From positions 1 through 7,871 of the forward strand of contig JAAZIZ010000255.1 in NCBI GenBank assembly GCA_012800565.1: 7,871 nucleotides of DNA. Reading direction: 5' to 3'. The position numbers were made by a program, and so were the translations under genes. Below the pieces are notes generated by a model. That model was not told the origin of the DNA, made no database searches, and saw only the letters and a program-made list of their open reading frames with translations. Of this stretch, positions 1 through 6,640 are shown piece after piece. The DNA is from Lentisphaerota bacterium (GTDB taxonomy: Bacteria > Verrucomicrobiota > Lentisphaeria > Oligosphaerales > Oligosphaeraceae). The first letter of the stretch is position 1. Every line of letters starts with the position of its first letter.

Positions 1-2457
1 CTGGACTATCCCATCGCCAAAGGCGACGAAAACTGCGGCGGGCGCCTCAACCGGCCCTATTTCCAAGTGGCGCGGGCATTGATGCACTATGTCTGGTGCT
101 TTGAGGCCATCATGCCGTCGGGAGAACTTGGCAAGCCATCGTTTACCGCACCTGGCAAAACGATGTTTGACAACATCGCCAAAAACATCCTCTTCAACGG
201 TGGTATCTATTGCCTGGGATTTGCCCTGGAAAGCACTCAGCTCATAAACGGGCACGCTGACTATTTGCGCGGCACAGCCTCCGTCGGAGTCGCCCTGGGC
301 ATTCCCGAAATGGTCGAGGTCCTGCTGGACCAGGCGCTGGGCCTGCAGGCAATGCTGGGCGTGACCATAGACAGGGATGGATTCTATGTGGAAAGCAGCC
401 ACAGCTACGGCCTGCATACGTTCGATATGTATATGGATTTGGCTGACCTGCTGGATGCCGCCAGGCGTCAAGGCATTCCAGGTGCCGAGCCGCCGTATGA
501 CGAACCTGCCTTCTTCAACTCGCTCTTCCGGTATTTCGACCGCGCTGAAGTAGGCGGACGCCTGCCTACGGACGGTGACAATGTCAATGGCCCTGACAAA
601 CAGGTGACCGCCCCCACGAATATGCGTGCGCCCAGAACTGGAAAGTCAACCAAAAATTACGCGATGGACAAGCAGCTCAGGGACGCCTGGTATCTTTGGT
701 CGCGAGTGCGAAAACCGGAGCACAAACAGCGCTGCGCCGAGTTCCTGCGCGCCGCATACGGTGACAAGCCTGATGTCCCTGTGCGCTCGTCCCTGCTTTT
801 CCGCATCTCCCACGATGATGTAAAAGCGCTGGCTGCAGCGCCTCCTGCTCCCGCAGATTACTTTGCCGGGAAATCCGTCCTCTATGGTGGCAAGGGCTAT
901 GCCATTCTGCGCGGAGGCACGCCTTCGGCCTCCCATGGCCTGCAGCTGCTTTTCGGTGCGCTATACGAGCACGGCCAGGCGGAATGCCTCAGCTGGCTGT
1001 TCTATAATCTCGGTGCGGAATGGAGTTACGACCCAGGCTATTATGATGCCCAATATCGCTTTGGCTGGGCCTCGGCGAGTGTCTCCCACCAGCAGGTCAC
1101 TTTCAACGCCAAAAACGCACTTCCTTCCGGCGGCGGTGAAATCCTGGCCTGGCAGCCGGACGGCTCGGCGCAGTACGTGCGTGCCAAGCATCCGTACAGC
1201 TATGTCCGGGAAGGCGCTCTCCGCAATGAGCGCCTGCTGGGGCAGGCCGATGCCCCCGACGGTTCGCTGGACTATTGGCTTGATATTTCGATAGCGCAAG
1301 GCGGCGAATTCCGCGATGACAGCTGGCACAGCGTTATGTCAAAGATGGAAACGCAGCTCGAATTCACGCCCATGGATCAATTTGCCCTGGGCGGAGACCG
1401 TTTCAAGGGACAGCATTTCCTGCCGGACTATCGGCTCAGCGGCGAGACCGGCAAGGCGTATTACTGGATTCCGGACGGCGATGGCTATAACCTGCTGGTC
1501 AAGCCAGCCAAAGCCATTGCACCGGACTATTCCACCCAGCGTTTCCGTTTCACCAATGCCATCTTTGCAGGCCAGGCGTCTCTGCGGCAAGCTATCACAG
1601 TGGACTTTCCCGGTGAACCAGGCCGCGAGTATTATCAGGCTGAGAGCATGCCGGTCCAGGACGCGGAGGCAGTACCCTATATCATACGCCGGGACCATGG
1701 GGCGGAGGTTTCCGTATTTGCCAAAGTCATCCATTTTGCCGATGAGGACGCTGCTGGCTCTAAGGTGCTGGCGGTGACGACAGTCCCGGTGAAGCCAGGC
1801 GGCCAGGATGTCCGCGCCTATCTGATAGAATTGTCTGACGGGCGCAAAGACCTCTGGTTTGTCGGCGACGGCGCCATGCACACTTTCCAGGGGTTGCGGA
1901 GCAACGCGCAAGTCGCGGTCTGGCGCTACCAGGCGGATGGCAGCCTCTGCGAGCACCATAGCTCCGGCACGGCCATAACCGGGAGCATAAGCGAGGTTCA
2001 CGAGAAAAACGGGAAAGTACAGTTGACCGTGCAGTGGGATGGCGGCGGCATCGTTGACGCCAGTGCGGGCAAAGCCTTGATATCGTACGGAGCAGGCCGC
2101 CCCGGCAGCTGGTCAATAGATTCCCTTAAGAAAGATGTGATCATACTCAACGCCAGCAAAACCCATGTCGGCCGGCTGGAATTCACCCCCATCGGGGAAA
2201 ATAACTATACGATTCGCCCCGAGTCCACTTTCTTCTACGGTTACTTTACCAGACTGGACAACGCCAACTTCCAGGGACGCCATATTGTAGATGAAGCAGG
2301 CAACGTGGTCGCCAAAGGCGTTGATTTCTGCGAGCGCACCAATGGTTTGTTTACGGTAGCCTTATCAGAGCAAATCCCCAAAGGCTTCTATGCGGTCGCG
2401 GAAATCGCCAAGGGAGATACGGTTAAAGTACTGATTAATAACCGCAATAACCGCTGA
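1..2457 (+). CDS. Heparinase II/III-family polysaccharide lyase (5'-truncated by window edge)
   Basis: Frame 1 is open from base 1 to the TGA at 2455-2457, so at least 818 residues of a longer protein are present; the start and any signal peptide lie upstream. The GTG at 67 is an internal codon. Family signs, in order: a helical-toroid-like part with G-F-Y-V-E-S-S-H-S-Y-G-L-H at nt 379-417, the place where related lyases carry an E/Q-S-x-x-Y/H catalytic segment; a P-T-D-G-D-N stretch just after nt 562, like the lP-x-GD motif; a K-G-Y-A-I-L-R-G-G strand; then the heparinase II/III core H-G-Q-A-E-C-L-S near nt 970-990, Y-D-P-G-Y-Y near 1027-1044 and S-V-S-H at 1081-1089. A long beta-rich C-terminal half follows, as expected for a super-sandwich. 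Known family role: beta-elimination of uronic-acid polysaccharides, usually in the periplasm or outside the cell. The substrate cannot be told. PL8 lyases share the fold and are the main alternative. Confidence 0.8.
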   Translation: MDYPIAKGDENCGGRLNRPYFQVARALMHYVWCFEAIMPSGELGKPSFTAPGKTMFDNIAKNILFNGGIYCLGFALESTQLINGHADYLRGTASVGVALGIPEMVEVLLDQALGLQAMLGVTIDRDGFYVESSHSYGLHTFDMYMDLADLLDAARRQGIPGAEPPYDEPAFFNSLFRYFDRAEVGGRLPTDGDNVNGPDKQVTAPTNMRAPRTGKSTKNYAMDKQLRDAWYLWSRVRKPEHKQRCAEFLRAAYGDKPDVPVRSSLLFRISHDDVKALAAAPPAPADYFAGKSVLYGGKGYAILRGGTPSASHGLQLLFGALYEHGQAECLSWLFYNLGAEWSYDPGYYDAQYRFGWASASVSHQQVTFNAKNALPSGGGEILAWQPDGSAQYVRAKHPYSYVREGALRNERLLGQADAPDGSLDYWLDISIAQGGEFRDDSWHSVMSKMETQLEFTPMDQFALGGDRFKGQHFLPDYRLSGETGKAYYWIPDGDGYNLLVKPAKAIAPDYSTQRFRFTNAIFAGQASLRQAITVDFPGEPGREYYQAESMPVQDAEAVPYIIRRDHGAEVSVFAKVIHFADEDAAGSKVLAVTTVPVKPGGQDVRAYLIELSDGRKDLWFVGDGAMHTFQGLRSNAQVAVWRYQADGSLCEHHSSGTAITGSISEVHEKNGKVQLTVQWDGGGIVDASAGKALISYGAGRPGSWSIDSLKKDVIILNASKTHVGRLEFTPIGENNYTIRPESTFFYGYFTRLDNANFQGRHIVDEAGNVVAKGVDFCERTNGLFTVALSEQIPKGFYAVAEIAKGDTVKVLINNRNNR

Positions 2458-2473
2458 AACAAGGCTTGGCGGA

Positions 2474-2501
2474 TTGACTTTTGGCAGAGTTCCATTATAA
2501 T
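2474..2501 (+). promoter_or_regulatory. Strong sigma70-type promoter upstream of structured leader
   Basis: TTGACT at 2474-2479 is followed after a 16-bp spacer by a perfect TATAAT at 2496-2501. The predicted transcript start is about 2506-2508. It lies 16 bp past the lyase stop codon and reads towards the NAT-amidohydrolase-M55 genes, but an intrinsic terminator sits about 80 bp downstream, before the first start codon. It is the best promoter match noticed in the window. Confidence 0.75.
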
Positions 2502-2506
2502 TAACA

Positions 2507-2590
2507 GGCGTTGAGGGCGGAGCTTGTCGCTGGTTGCGCGAAAGCGCCGCCAGGCAGAGATGATTCCCGTTGGCGGAGTCGTCTTTTTTT
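2507..2590 (+). ncRNA. Candidate structured leader RNA / attenuator or small RNA (about 84 nt)
   Basis: The predicted RNA runs from the promoter start to the end of a T-tract. It contains a hairpin at 2530-2553: a 10-position stem with one U-C mismatch and one G-U pair, closed by a GAAA (GNRA) tetraloop at 2540-2543. The terminator hairpin at 2559-2583 follows almost directly. The 7-mer GGCGGAG occurs at 2516-2522 and again at 2572-2578, inside the 3' arm of the terminator. The upstream copy could therefore pair with the terminator's 5' arm and form an antiterminator. I do not recognise the fold as any named riboswitch. No promoter is seen between this terminator and the NAT start, which favours a conditional leader, but a stand-alone sRNA remains possible. 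Confidence 0.5.
2559..2590 (+). terminator. Intrinsic terminator in the leader before the NAT gene
   Basis: GATGATTCC (2559-2567) pairs over all nine positions, with two G-U wobbles, with GGAGTCGTC (2575-2583). The loop is 7 nt and seven consecutive T follow at 2584-2590. It may end the lyase transcript, the short RNA from the 2474 promoter, or both; in an attenuation model it would be bypassed on induction. Confidence 0.75.
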
Positions 2591-2646
2591 ATCTGTGATT
2601 CAACCGTGGATGGTCTTTTGCTTAGGAGCCGTTAGAAACGGGAGGC

Positions 2647-3456
2647 ATGAACAACAATATGATGACGGTAGAAAAGTATTTGCGGCGCATTGGCTATGAG
2701 GGATCGCAGGAGCCGACTTTGGCGACCTTGAAAGCGGTGCAGAAAGCCCACCTTACCAGCGTTCCTTATGAAAATCTCGACCTGCTGTACCGTCGCGAAT
2801 GCTCGCTGGCGGTCGAAGTCATGTATGACAAGATTGTCAACCGGCGGCGCGGTGGCTACTGCTTTGAATTGAATGGTCTGTACACCTGGCTGCTGCGGCA
2901 GCTTGGCTTCAAGGTGACCGAATTCTTCGGCCGCTGGCTTTTAGGCGAACCCCTCTCTGTACCGAAGCGGCGCCATCGCATTCTCCGCGTTGACCTGCCG
3001 GAGGGACCGTACCTGGCTGATGTCGGTGTCGGACGCGTCTGCCCACAGACTCCCCTGCGCTTTGAAGCTGATATCATCCAGGAGCGCGAAGGACTCAACT
3101 ACCGCGTCGTCACCGACCCCATTCTCGGCTGGATCGTGCAAGTCGAAACCGACGCCGGCTATGCCAATTTTTATTCGTTCACCGAGGACCCGCAGCAGGC
3201 CATTGACTTTGCCTATCCGCATTACTACTGCGCCACCCATCCCGATTCGCCGTTTTTGGCGAAGACGATGGTGCACATGGCGACGCCACTGGGCCGCAAC
3301 AGCATCGTTGACGCGTTTGACCCGGAAACCGGCATGAAAGTGCGCCTGTTCCGGATCGGACTGGGAGAGGGCAAAATCAAGGAATTCCTGGTCCGGACCG
3401 AAGCGGAATTCCAGGCCGGCCTGCGGGAATATTTTGGGATTGACTGGAAAGGATAA
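2647..3456 (+). CDS. Arylamine N-acetyltransferase-family protein (NAT)
   Basis: The 269-residue product has the usual length for a bacterial NAT. NATs move an acetyl group from acetyl-CoA to arylamines, hydrazines or arylhydroxylamines by a Cys-His-Asp triad in the cytoplasm; some relatives make amide bonds in biosynthesis. All triad residues are visible: Cys72 in R-R-G-G-Y-C-F-E-L-N-G-L, His110 in R-R-H-R-I-L-R-V and Asp125 in Y-L-A-D-V-G-V-G. The N-terminal Y-L-R-R-I-G-Y and V-P-Y-E-N-L-D are also typical. The start is uncertain: GGGAGG at 2640-2645 is only 1 nt from ATG 2647 but 13 nt from ATG 2659, with another ATG at 2662. The later starts give the more family-like N terminus. It is the first gene of the plus-strand set, preceded by the leader and terminator. 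The actual acyl acceptor is unknown. Confidence 0.9.
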   Translation: MNNNMMTVEKYLRRIGYEGSQEPTLATLKAVQKAHLTSVPYENLDLLYRRECSLAVEVMYDKIVNRRRGGYCFELNGLYTWLLRQLGFKVTEFFGRWLLGEPLSVPKRRHRILRVDLPEGPYLADVGVGRVCPQTPLRFEADIIQEREGLNYRVVTDPILGWIVQVETDAGYANFYSFTEDPQQAIDFAYPHYYCATHPDSPFLAKTMVHMATPLGRNSIVDAFDPETGMKVRLFRIGLGEGKIKEFLVRTEAEFQAGLREYFGIDWKG

Positions 3457-3536
3457 GCGGCTGTGCCAACGCCAGCTGAGGCGCTCTTAGGTGAATTTGC
3501 CGGTCAAAAGCAGCCTTTTTTTGCAACCGCATGGTC

Positions 3537-3542
3537 AGGAGG
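3537..3542 (+). promoter_or_regulatory. Ribosome binding site fixing the amidohydrolase start
   Basis: A perfect AGGAGG lies 5 nt before ATG 3548. It decides against the in-frame GTG at 3491, which would add 19 residues of non-family sequence before the H-x-H motif. Confidence 0.85.
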
Positions 3543-3547
3543 TTTCT

Positions 3548-4441
3548 ATGTTCATCGACATCCACGTCCACACCAGGTTTGTGCCGGTCATGCCGCGGCG
3601 TGACGGCTCTACTTATGCCTCGCCAGATGAATTGGAGAAATTCTACCAGGAGGTCGGGATTGAGAAGGCCGTCGTTCTGCCTGGCCTCACCGAGGCCTGT
3701 TCGCATGGGGGCCAGTCGATAGAGGAGCTGGCGCAGATGGCCAAGACCAGATACCCTTGGATAATTCCGTATTGCAATATCAACCCGCAGATGGTGGACA
3801 ACAGCGCCTACACCGACGGCATGGAACGCCTGGTACGGTACTATAAGAGCATCGGCTGCCAAGGAGTCGGCGAGGTCTGCATCAACCGCTGGTTTGACGA
3901 CCCGCTGATGCTGAATATGTTTGCCGCCTGCGAGGAATATGAGATGCCCGTGACCTTTCATATTTCCATCCGGCCGGGGTTCAGCTACGGCATTGCTGAT
4001 AACGAGGGGCTGCCGCGGCTTGAGTTGGTCCTCAAACTGTTCCGCAACCTGACATTCCTGGGGCACTCCCAGGCTTTCTGGGCAGAAATCGCCCCGATCA
4101 GGTCGGAACAGGACCGCCTGGGCTATCCTACGGGCAAGATTGATAAGGAAGGCCGCCTGCCATTCCTGATGCGCAAATACCCGAATCTGCACGGAGACCT
4201 CTCCGCTGGCAGCGGCCGCAACGCCCTTATGCGCGACCGCGAATACGCCGCTAAATTCATGACCGAATTTCAGGACCAGCTCTATTTCGGCACCGATATC
4301 TGCGCAACACGGAATTTTGACTTTGTCCGCGACTACATCCGCTTCCTGCTGGAGATGCGCGACAACGGTGAGATTACGGCCGAGGTGTTTGAGAAGATCG
4401 CCCGCGGCAACGCCCGCAAACTGTTCGGAATAAAAGACTAA
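3548..4441 (+). CDS. Amidohydrolase_2-type metal-dependent TIM-barrel hydrolase
   Basis: The 297-residue product opens directly with the metal-binding D-I-H-V-H (His6, His8). Further expected ligands or active-site residues are Glu109 in G-V-G-E-V, His138 in V-T-F-H-I-S, His173 in L-G-H-S and Asp250 in F-G-T-D. The C terminus I-A-R-G-N-A-R-K-L-F is the standard end of the amidohydrolase_2 (ACMSD/oxalomesaconate hydratase-like) group. No signal peptide is present, so it should be cytosolic. Family members hydrolyse, hydrate or decarboxylate small molecules with one divalent metal, and the sequence does not reveal the substrate. It lies 91 bp after the NAT gene with no clear terminator between, and 37 bp before the peptidase gene, which suggests co-transcription. 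An amide or ester hydrolase acting beside an acyltransferase and a peptidase is a reasonable inference only. Confidence 0.88.
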   Translation: MFIDIHVHTRFVPVMPRRDGSTYASPDELEKFYQEVGIEKAVVLPGLTEACSHGGQSIEELAQMAKTRYPWIIPYCNINPQMVDNSAYTDGMERLVRYYKSIGCQGVGEVCINRWFDDPLMLNMFAACEEYEMPVTFHISIRPGFSYGIADNEGLPRLELVLKLFRNLTFLGHSQAFWAEIAPIRSEQDRLGYPTGKIDKEGRLPFLMRKYPNLHGDLSAGSGRNALMRDREYAAKFMTEFQDQLYFGTDICATRNFDFVRDYIRFLLEMRDNGEITAEVFEKIARGNARKLFGIKD

Positions 4442-4478
4442 TTACTTTCTGATTAACAAGATGCAAAAAGGGCAGACG

Positions 4479-5330
4479 ATGAAAATCCACATTGTGACGG
4501 ACCTTGAGGGACCAAGCGGAACGAACGGACGCAGCGACGGCATCGGCAACAAGACCATCAATATCCCGATTGCCTGCCAAGTCTTGACCGAGGAAGTCAA
4601 TGCCTGCGTTGAAGGCCTGCTGGCCGCCGGCGCTGAACGCATCATAGTCTGGGATGGTCATGGCGGCAGCAATTCCATTGACATCACTAAGCTCCATCCC
4701 GCCGCCGAACTCGGGACGATCGGCGGTGAGCTCTATCCAGTCACTTTCCTTGACGCCAGTTACGACGCGACCATCCAGCTCGGCGCCCACGCTCTGCAAG
4801 GCGTTGCCGATGGCTACATGAACCATACGTATTCCAGTCACAGCGTGGCCAACATGTGGCTGAATGGCGAACCTATCGGCGAAATTGGCATTAATATCTG
4901 GAAAGCCGCCTATTTCCGGGTACCGACTATTTTGGTATCTGGCGACGACGCGGCCTGCCGCGAAGCCCATGCCTGTCTCCCGGATGGCGTAGCCACAGTG
5001 TCCACCAAGCACGGTATAGCGCGCTACACCGTCATCAACCGCAATCCTGCAGCCGTGCACGCTGAGCTGCGCGCCACTGCGGAACGGGCACTGCGCAACT
5101 TGGCGGACTACAAGCCCAAAACCTTGCCCGACGCATTTGAGCTGACCATACAGCTGATGTGCCCGAATTTGGCAGACATCTGGGAAAAACGCGGTGCCGA
5201 ACGCCTTGACCACATGACTATCCGCATCCGTGGCACCGACTTTATTGACGTCTGGTCACAATACTCCGGCTGGGCACCGGGAGTCCACAACCGGAAATTC
5301 GGCGTCACCCCAGACCGCAATCGCCGTTAA
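4479..5330 (+). CDS. M55-family (DppA-like) D-aminopeptidase
   Basis: The 283-residue product matches the M55 family throughout. In DppA the zinc ligands are Asp8, Glu10, His60, His104 and Glu133, with His115 catalytic. Here the equivalents are Asp8 and Glu10 (V-T-D-L-E-G), His61 (W-D-G-H-G-G), His104 (L-G-A-H-A), His116 (M-N-H-T-Y-S) and Glu135 (G-E-I-G-I-N), at nearly identical spacing. The family cleaves N-terminal D-amino acids or related peptides and forms ring-like oligomers in the cytoplasm. I chose ATG 4479 over ATG 4461 because the family begins M-K-x-x-x-x-D and AAGGG (4468-4472) sits 6 nt before it. It ends 128 bp before the stop of the convergent regulator gene. Dipeptide/D-amino acid salvage is the default role; activity on another N-acyl or amino compound is possible given its neighbours. 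Confidence 0.92.
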   Translation: MKIHIVTDLEGPSGTNGRSDGIGNKTINIPIACQVLTEEVNACVEGLLAAGAERIIVWDGHGGSNSIDITKLHPAAELGTIGGELYPVTFLDASYDATIQLGAHALQGVADGYMNHTYSSHSVANMWLNGEPIGEIGINIWKAAYFRVPTILVSGDDAACREAHACLPDGVATVSTKHGIARYTVINRNPAAVHAELRATAERALRNLADYKPKTLPDAFELTIQLMCPNLADIWEKRGAERLDHMTIRIRGTDFIDVWSQYSGWAPGVHNRKFGVTPDRNRR

Positions 5331-5457
5331 GCCAGCCTTGCAGGAGCAAGGAGTCGGACGGGTCGGACGAGTCGGACAAGTCGGACGGGCACGGCCCCCG
5401 CGCACTACGCAACTGGGACGGCCACGCCACTCTCCCCCCCCTCTTTTGGGACACGGT
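5331..5457. other. Convergent intergenic region with GGAC repeats, no clear terminator
   Basis: Besides the 9-bp array, this gap has an imperfect direct repeat: GGACGG plus a CACGGC-like segment near 5384, and GGACGG plus a CACGCC-like segment near 5416. It also has a run of eight C at 5434-5441. No stem followed by a T-tract was found for either converging gene. Confidence 0.6.
5353..5388. repeat. Four tandem 9-bp repeats, GTCGGAC core
   Basis: GTCGGAC occurs at 5353, 5362, 5371 and 5380 with an exact 9-bp period. Only the two purines between cores vary (GG, GA, AA, GG). Further GGAC units follow at 5415-5419 (GGGAC) and 5448-5452 (GGGAC). The array lies between the converging stop codons of the M55 and LacI genes. 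Confidence 0.9.
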
Positions 5458-6495
5458 CTATGTACTGGCAGCGAGTTCGTTGGCGATTCTGCGGACAGTT
5501 TTTCCGAAGGTGATTTTGCAGGCAATTTCCTCCGCCACCTTTTCCCCGGGTTGCTCAAGCAGATTCAGTAAATGCATGACACTGCGGCGGCCAATTTCAG
5601 CAGTATCCTGGCGGATGGCAGACAAGTCGAAGGACTGTCCTATATCTTCTTTTTCGTTCATAAACCCGGCAACGGAGATATCCTCCGGAACCCGGTATCC
5701 CAGCCCAGGCAGAAGCTGAAGAATTTTTTCAAGATTTTCGCTGGCGAGAAATAAAGCGGTAGGTTTCTCTGCTGGTGCCAGCAGTTTCTGCAAGCGGTTG
5801 GCAACGGTCTCCAAACTGGCATCGGGCAGATCAAGGAGATATTCGCTGTTGACCGGCAAAGCATGTTCACGGAAGACATCATGATAGGCGCGCAGGCGTT
5901 CGGCATGACTCTCCACCTGGTTGCAGATAACGCCGAGAAATGCGATGCGATGATGCCCCAGGCAGAGCATATATTCCAGCATCTCTTTAGTACTGCAATA
6001 GTTGCTGGAAGTTACATAATTGCACGGGTAAGAAACCGAACTGGCGTTGGCCAGCAGAATAAATGGAATCTTGCTTTGCAACAAAACCTCATTGAATGGA
6101 GAAGACAAGTGCAGGTTCATTACCAGCAGACCCGCCAGGGAGTTCGTCGTGCAATAACAAAACAACTCATCAGAATTCAACGACTCAAGACGTTCCCCAG
6201 CCAGTAAAGTCAAATTCTTCTCACGCATAAATAAATGCTCGGATATCGAATTCAAAAGAGAAATGCTGAAACGACACCCAAATGGCTTGTTGTCCGCAGA
6301 AAAAATCACTGCCCCAATAGTGTTGCAACTGCTGCGACGCTGCTGAGGAGAATAGTTCAAACGCTTCATCACTGACTGAACGCGAGAAGCAGTCGCTGAA
6401 GAAATCTTGCCCTGCCCATTGATGACCTTAGAAACCGTAGAAACAGATACTCCAGCAACACGAGCTATATTGTAAATCGATACACGTTCAGACAT
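5458..6495 (-). CDS. LacI-family transcriptional regulator with shortened hinge
   Basis: The 345-residue product has the LacI layout. Residues 5-25 form the helix-turn-helix (S-I-Y-N-I-A-R-V-A-G-V-S-V-S-T-V-S-K-V). A type 1 periplasmic-binding-like sensor follows, with G-H-H-R-I-A-F-L-G at 180-188, V-P-E-D-I-S-V-A-G-F at 269-278 and a C-terminal F-G-K-T-V-R-R. It should bind an operator as a dimer and respond to a sugar or sugar derivative. Only nine residues separate the Y-S-P at the end of the DNA-binding part from I-G-A-V, where the family usually has about fifteen including an A-R-x-L hinge helix; that motif is missing. ATG 6495 begins right before the HTH, with GGAG 11 nt upstream; an in-frame GTG at 6540 would add an unlikely tail. 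The isomerase-like gene lies 145 bp upstream on the same strand and is the natural target. Confidence 0.9.
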   Translation of the reverse strand: MSERVSIYNIARVAGVSVSTVSKVINGQGKISSATASRVQSVMKRLNYSPQQRRSSCNTIGAVIFSADNKPFGCRFSISLLNSISEHLFMREKNLTLLAGERLESLNSDELFCYCTTNSLAGLLVMNLHLSSPFNEVLLQSKIPFILLANASSVSYPCNYVTSSNYCSTKEMLEYMLCLGHHRIAFLGVICNQVESHAERLRAYHDVFREHALPVNSEYLLDLPDASLETVANRLQKLLAPAEKPTALFLASENLEKILQLLPGLGYRVPEDISVAGFMNEKEDIGQSFDLSAIRQDTAEIGRRSVMHLLNLLEQPGEKVAEEIACKITFGKTVRRIANELAAST

Positions 6496-6553
6496 AAAAC
6501 AAAAAACTCCAGGAAAGGGTTTTGGTAAAACAAGAAACACTTTTTTAATACTT

Positions 6554-6581
6554 AAGCTAATCTACTATTTTCTATTGTCAA
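6554..6581 (-). promoter_or_regulatory. Probable promoter of the LacI-family gene
   Basis: On the minus strand TTGACA (6581-6576) is a perfect -35 box. With a 16-bp spacer the -10 would be TAGCTT (6559-6554), which keeps only the first, second and last bases of the consensus. The region is AT-rich and lies about 60 bp before the start codon. It would allow the regulator to be expressed apart from the upstream gene. Confidence 0.45.
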
Positions 6582-6602
6582 GCCAGCTTTTAACTTTACT
6601 GT

Positions 6603-6612
6603 CTTTGCAAAG
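6603..6612. promoter_or_regulatory. Palindrome CTTTGCAAAG, possible operator
   Basis: A perfect 10-bp palindrome with a central GC sits about 21 bp upstream of the regulator's -35 box, in the short gap between the isomerase-like stop and the LacI start. LacI-type operators are palindromic with a central CG or GC step, so autoregulation is possible. A second exact copy was not found upstream of 7444, which weakens this. Confidence 0.3.
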
Positions 6613-6640
6613 TGAACTTGCTGTATCAAAAGTATTTGTT

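Noticed and set aside
1339..2001. 220-residue open frame antisense to the lyase
   Set aside because: It is a shadow of the lyase reading frame with no recognisable domain.
2511..2699. 62-residue open frame across the leader
   Set aside because: It has a non-ATG start, spans the structured leader and terminator, and overlaps the NAT start in another frame.
3457..3547. T7 tract near 3515 as a terminator after the NAT gene
   Set aside because: No adequate stem precedes the T-tract; the genes are more likely co-transcribed.
3377..4192. 271-residue open frame antisense to the NAT end and amidohydrolase
   Set aside because: It overlaps two well-supported genes and has no motif or ribosome site of note.
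4374..5213. 279-residue open frame antisense to the M55 gene
   Set aside because: The plus strand encodes a full M55 active site; the antisense frame has no family signs and is typical of G+C-rich coding shadows.
5434..5441. C8 homopolymer as a phase-variation tract
   Set aside because: It lies outside both genes and not in a promoter, so slippage would have no obvious effect.
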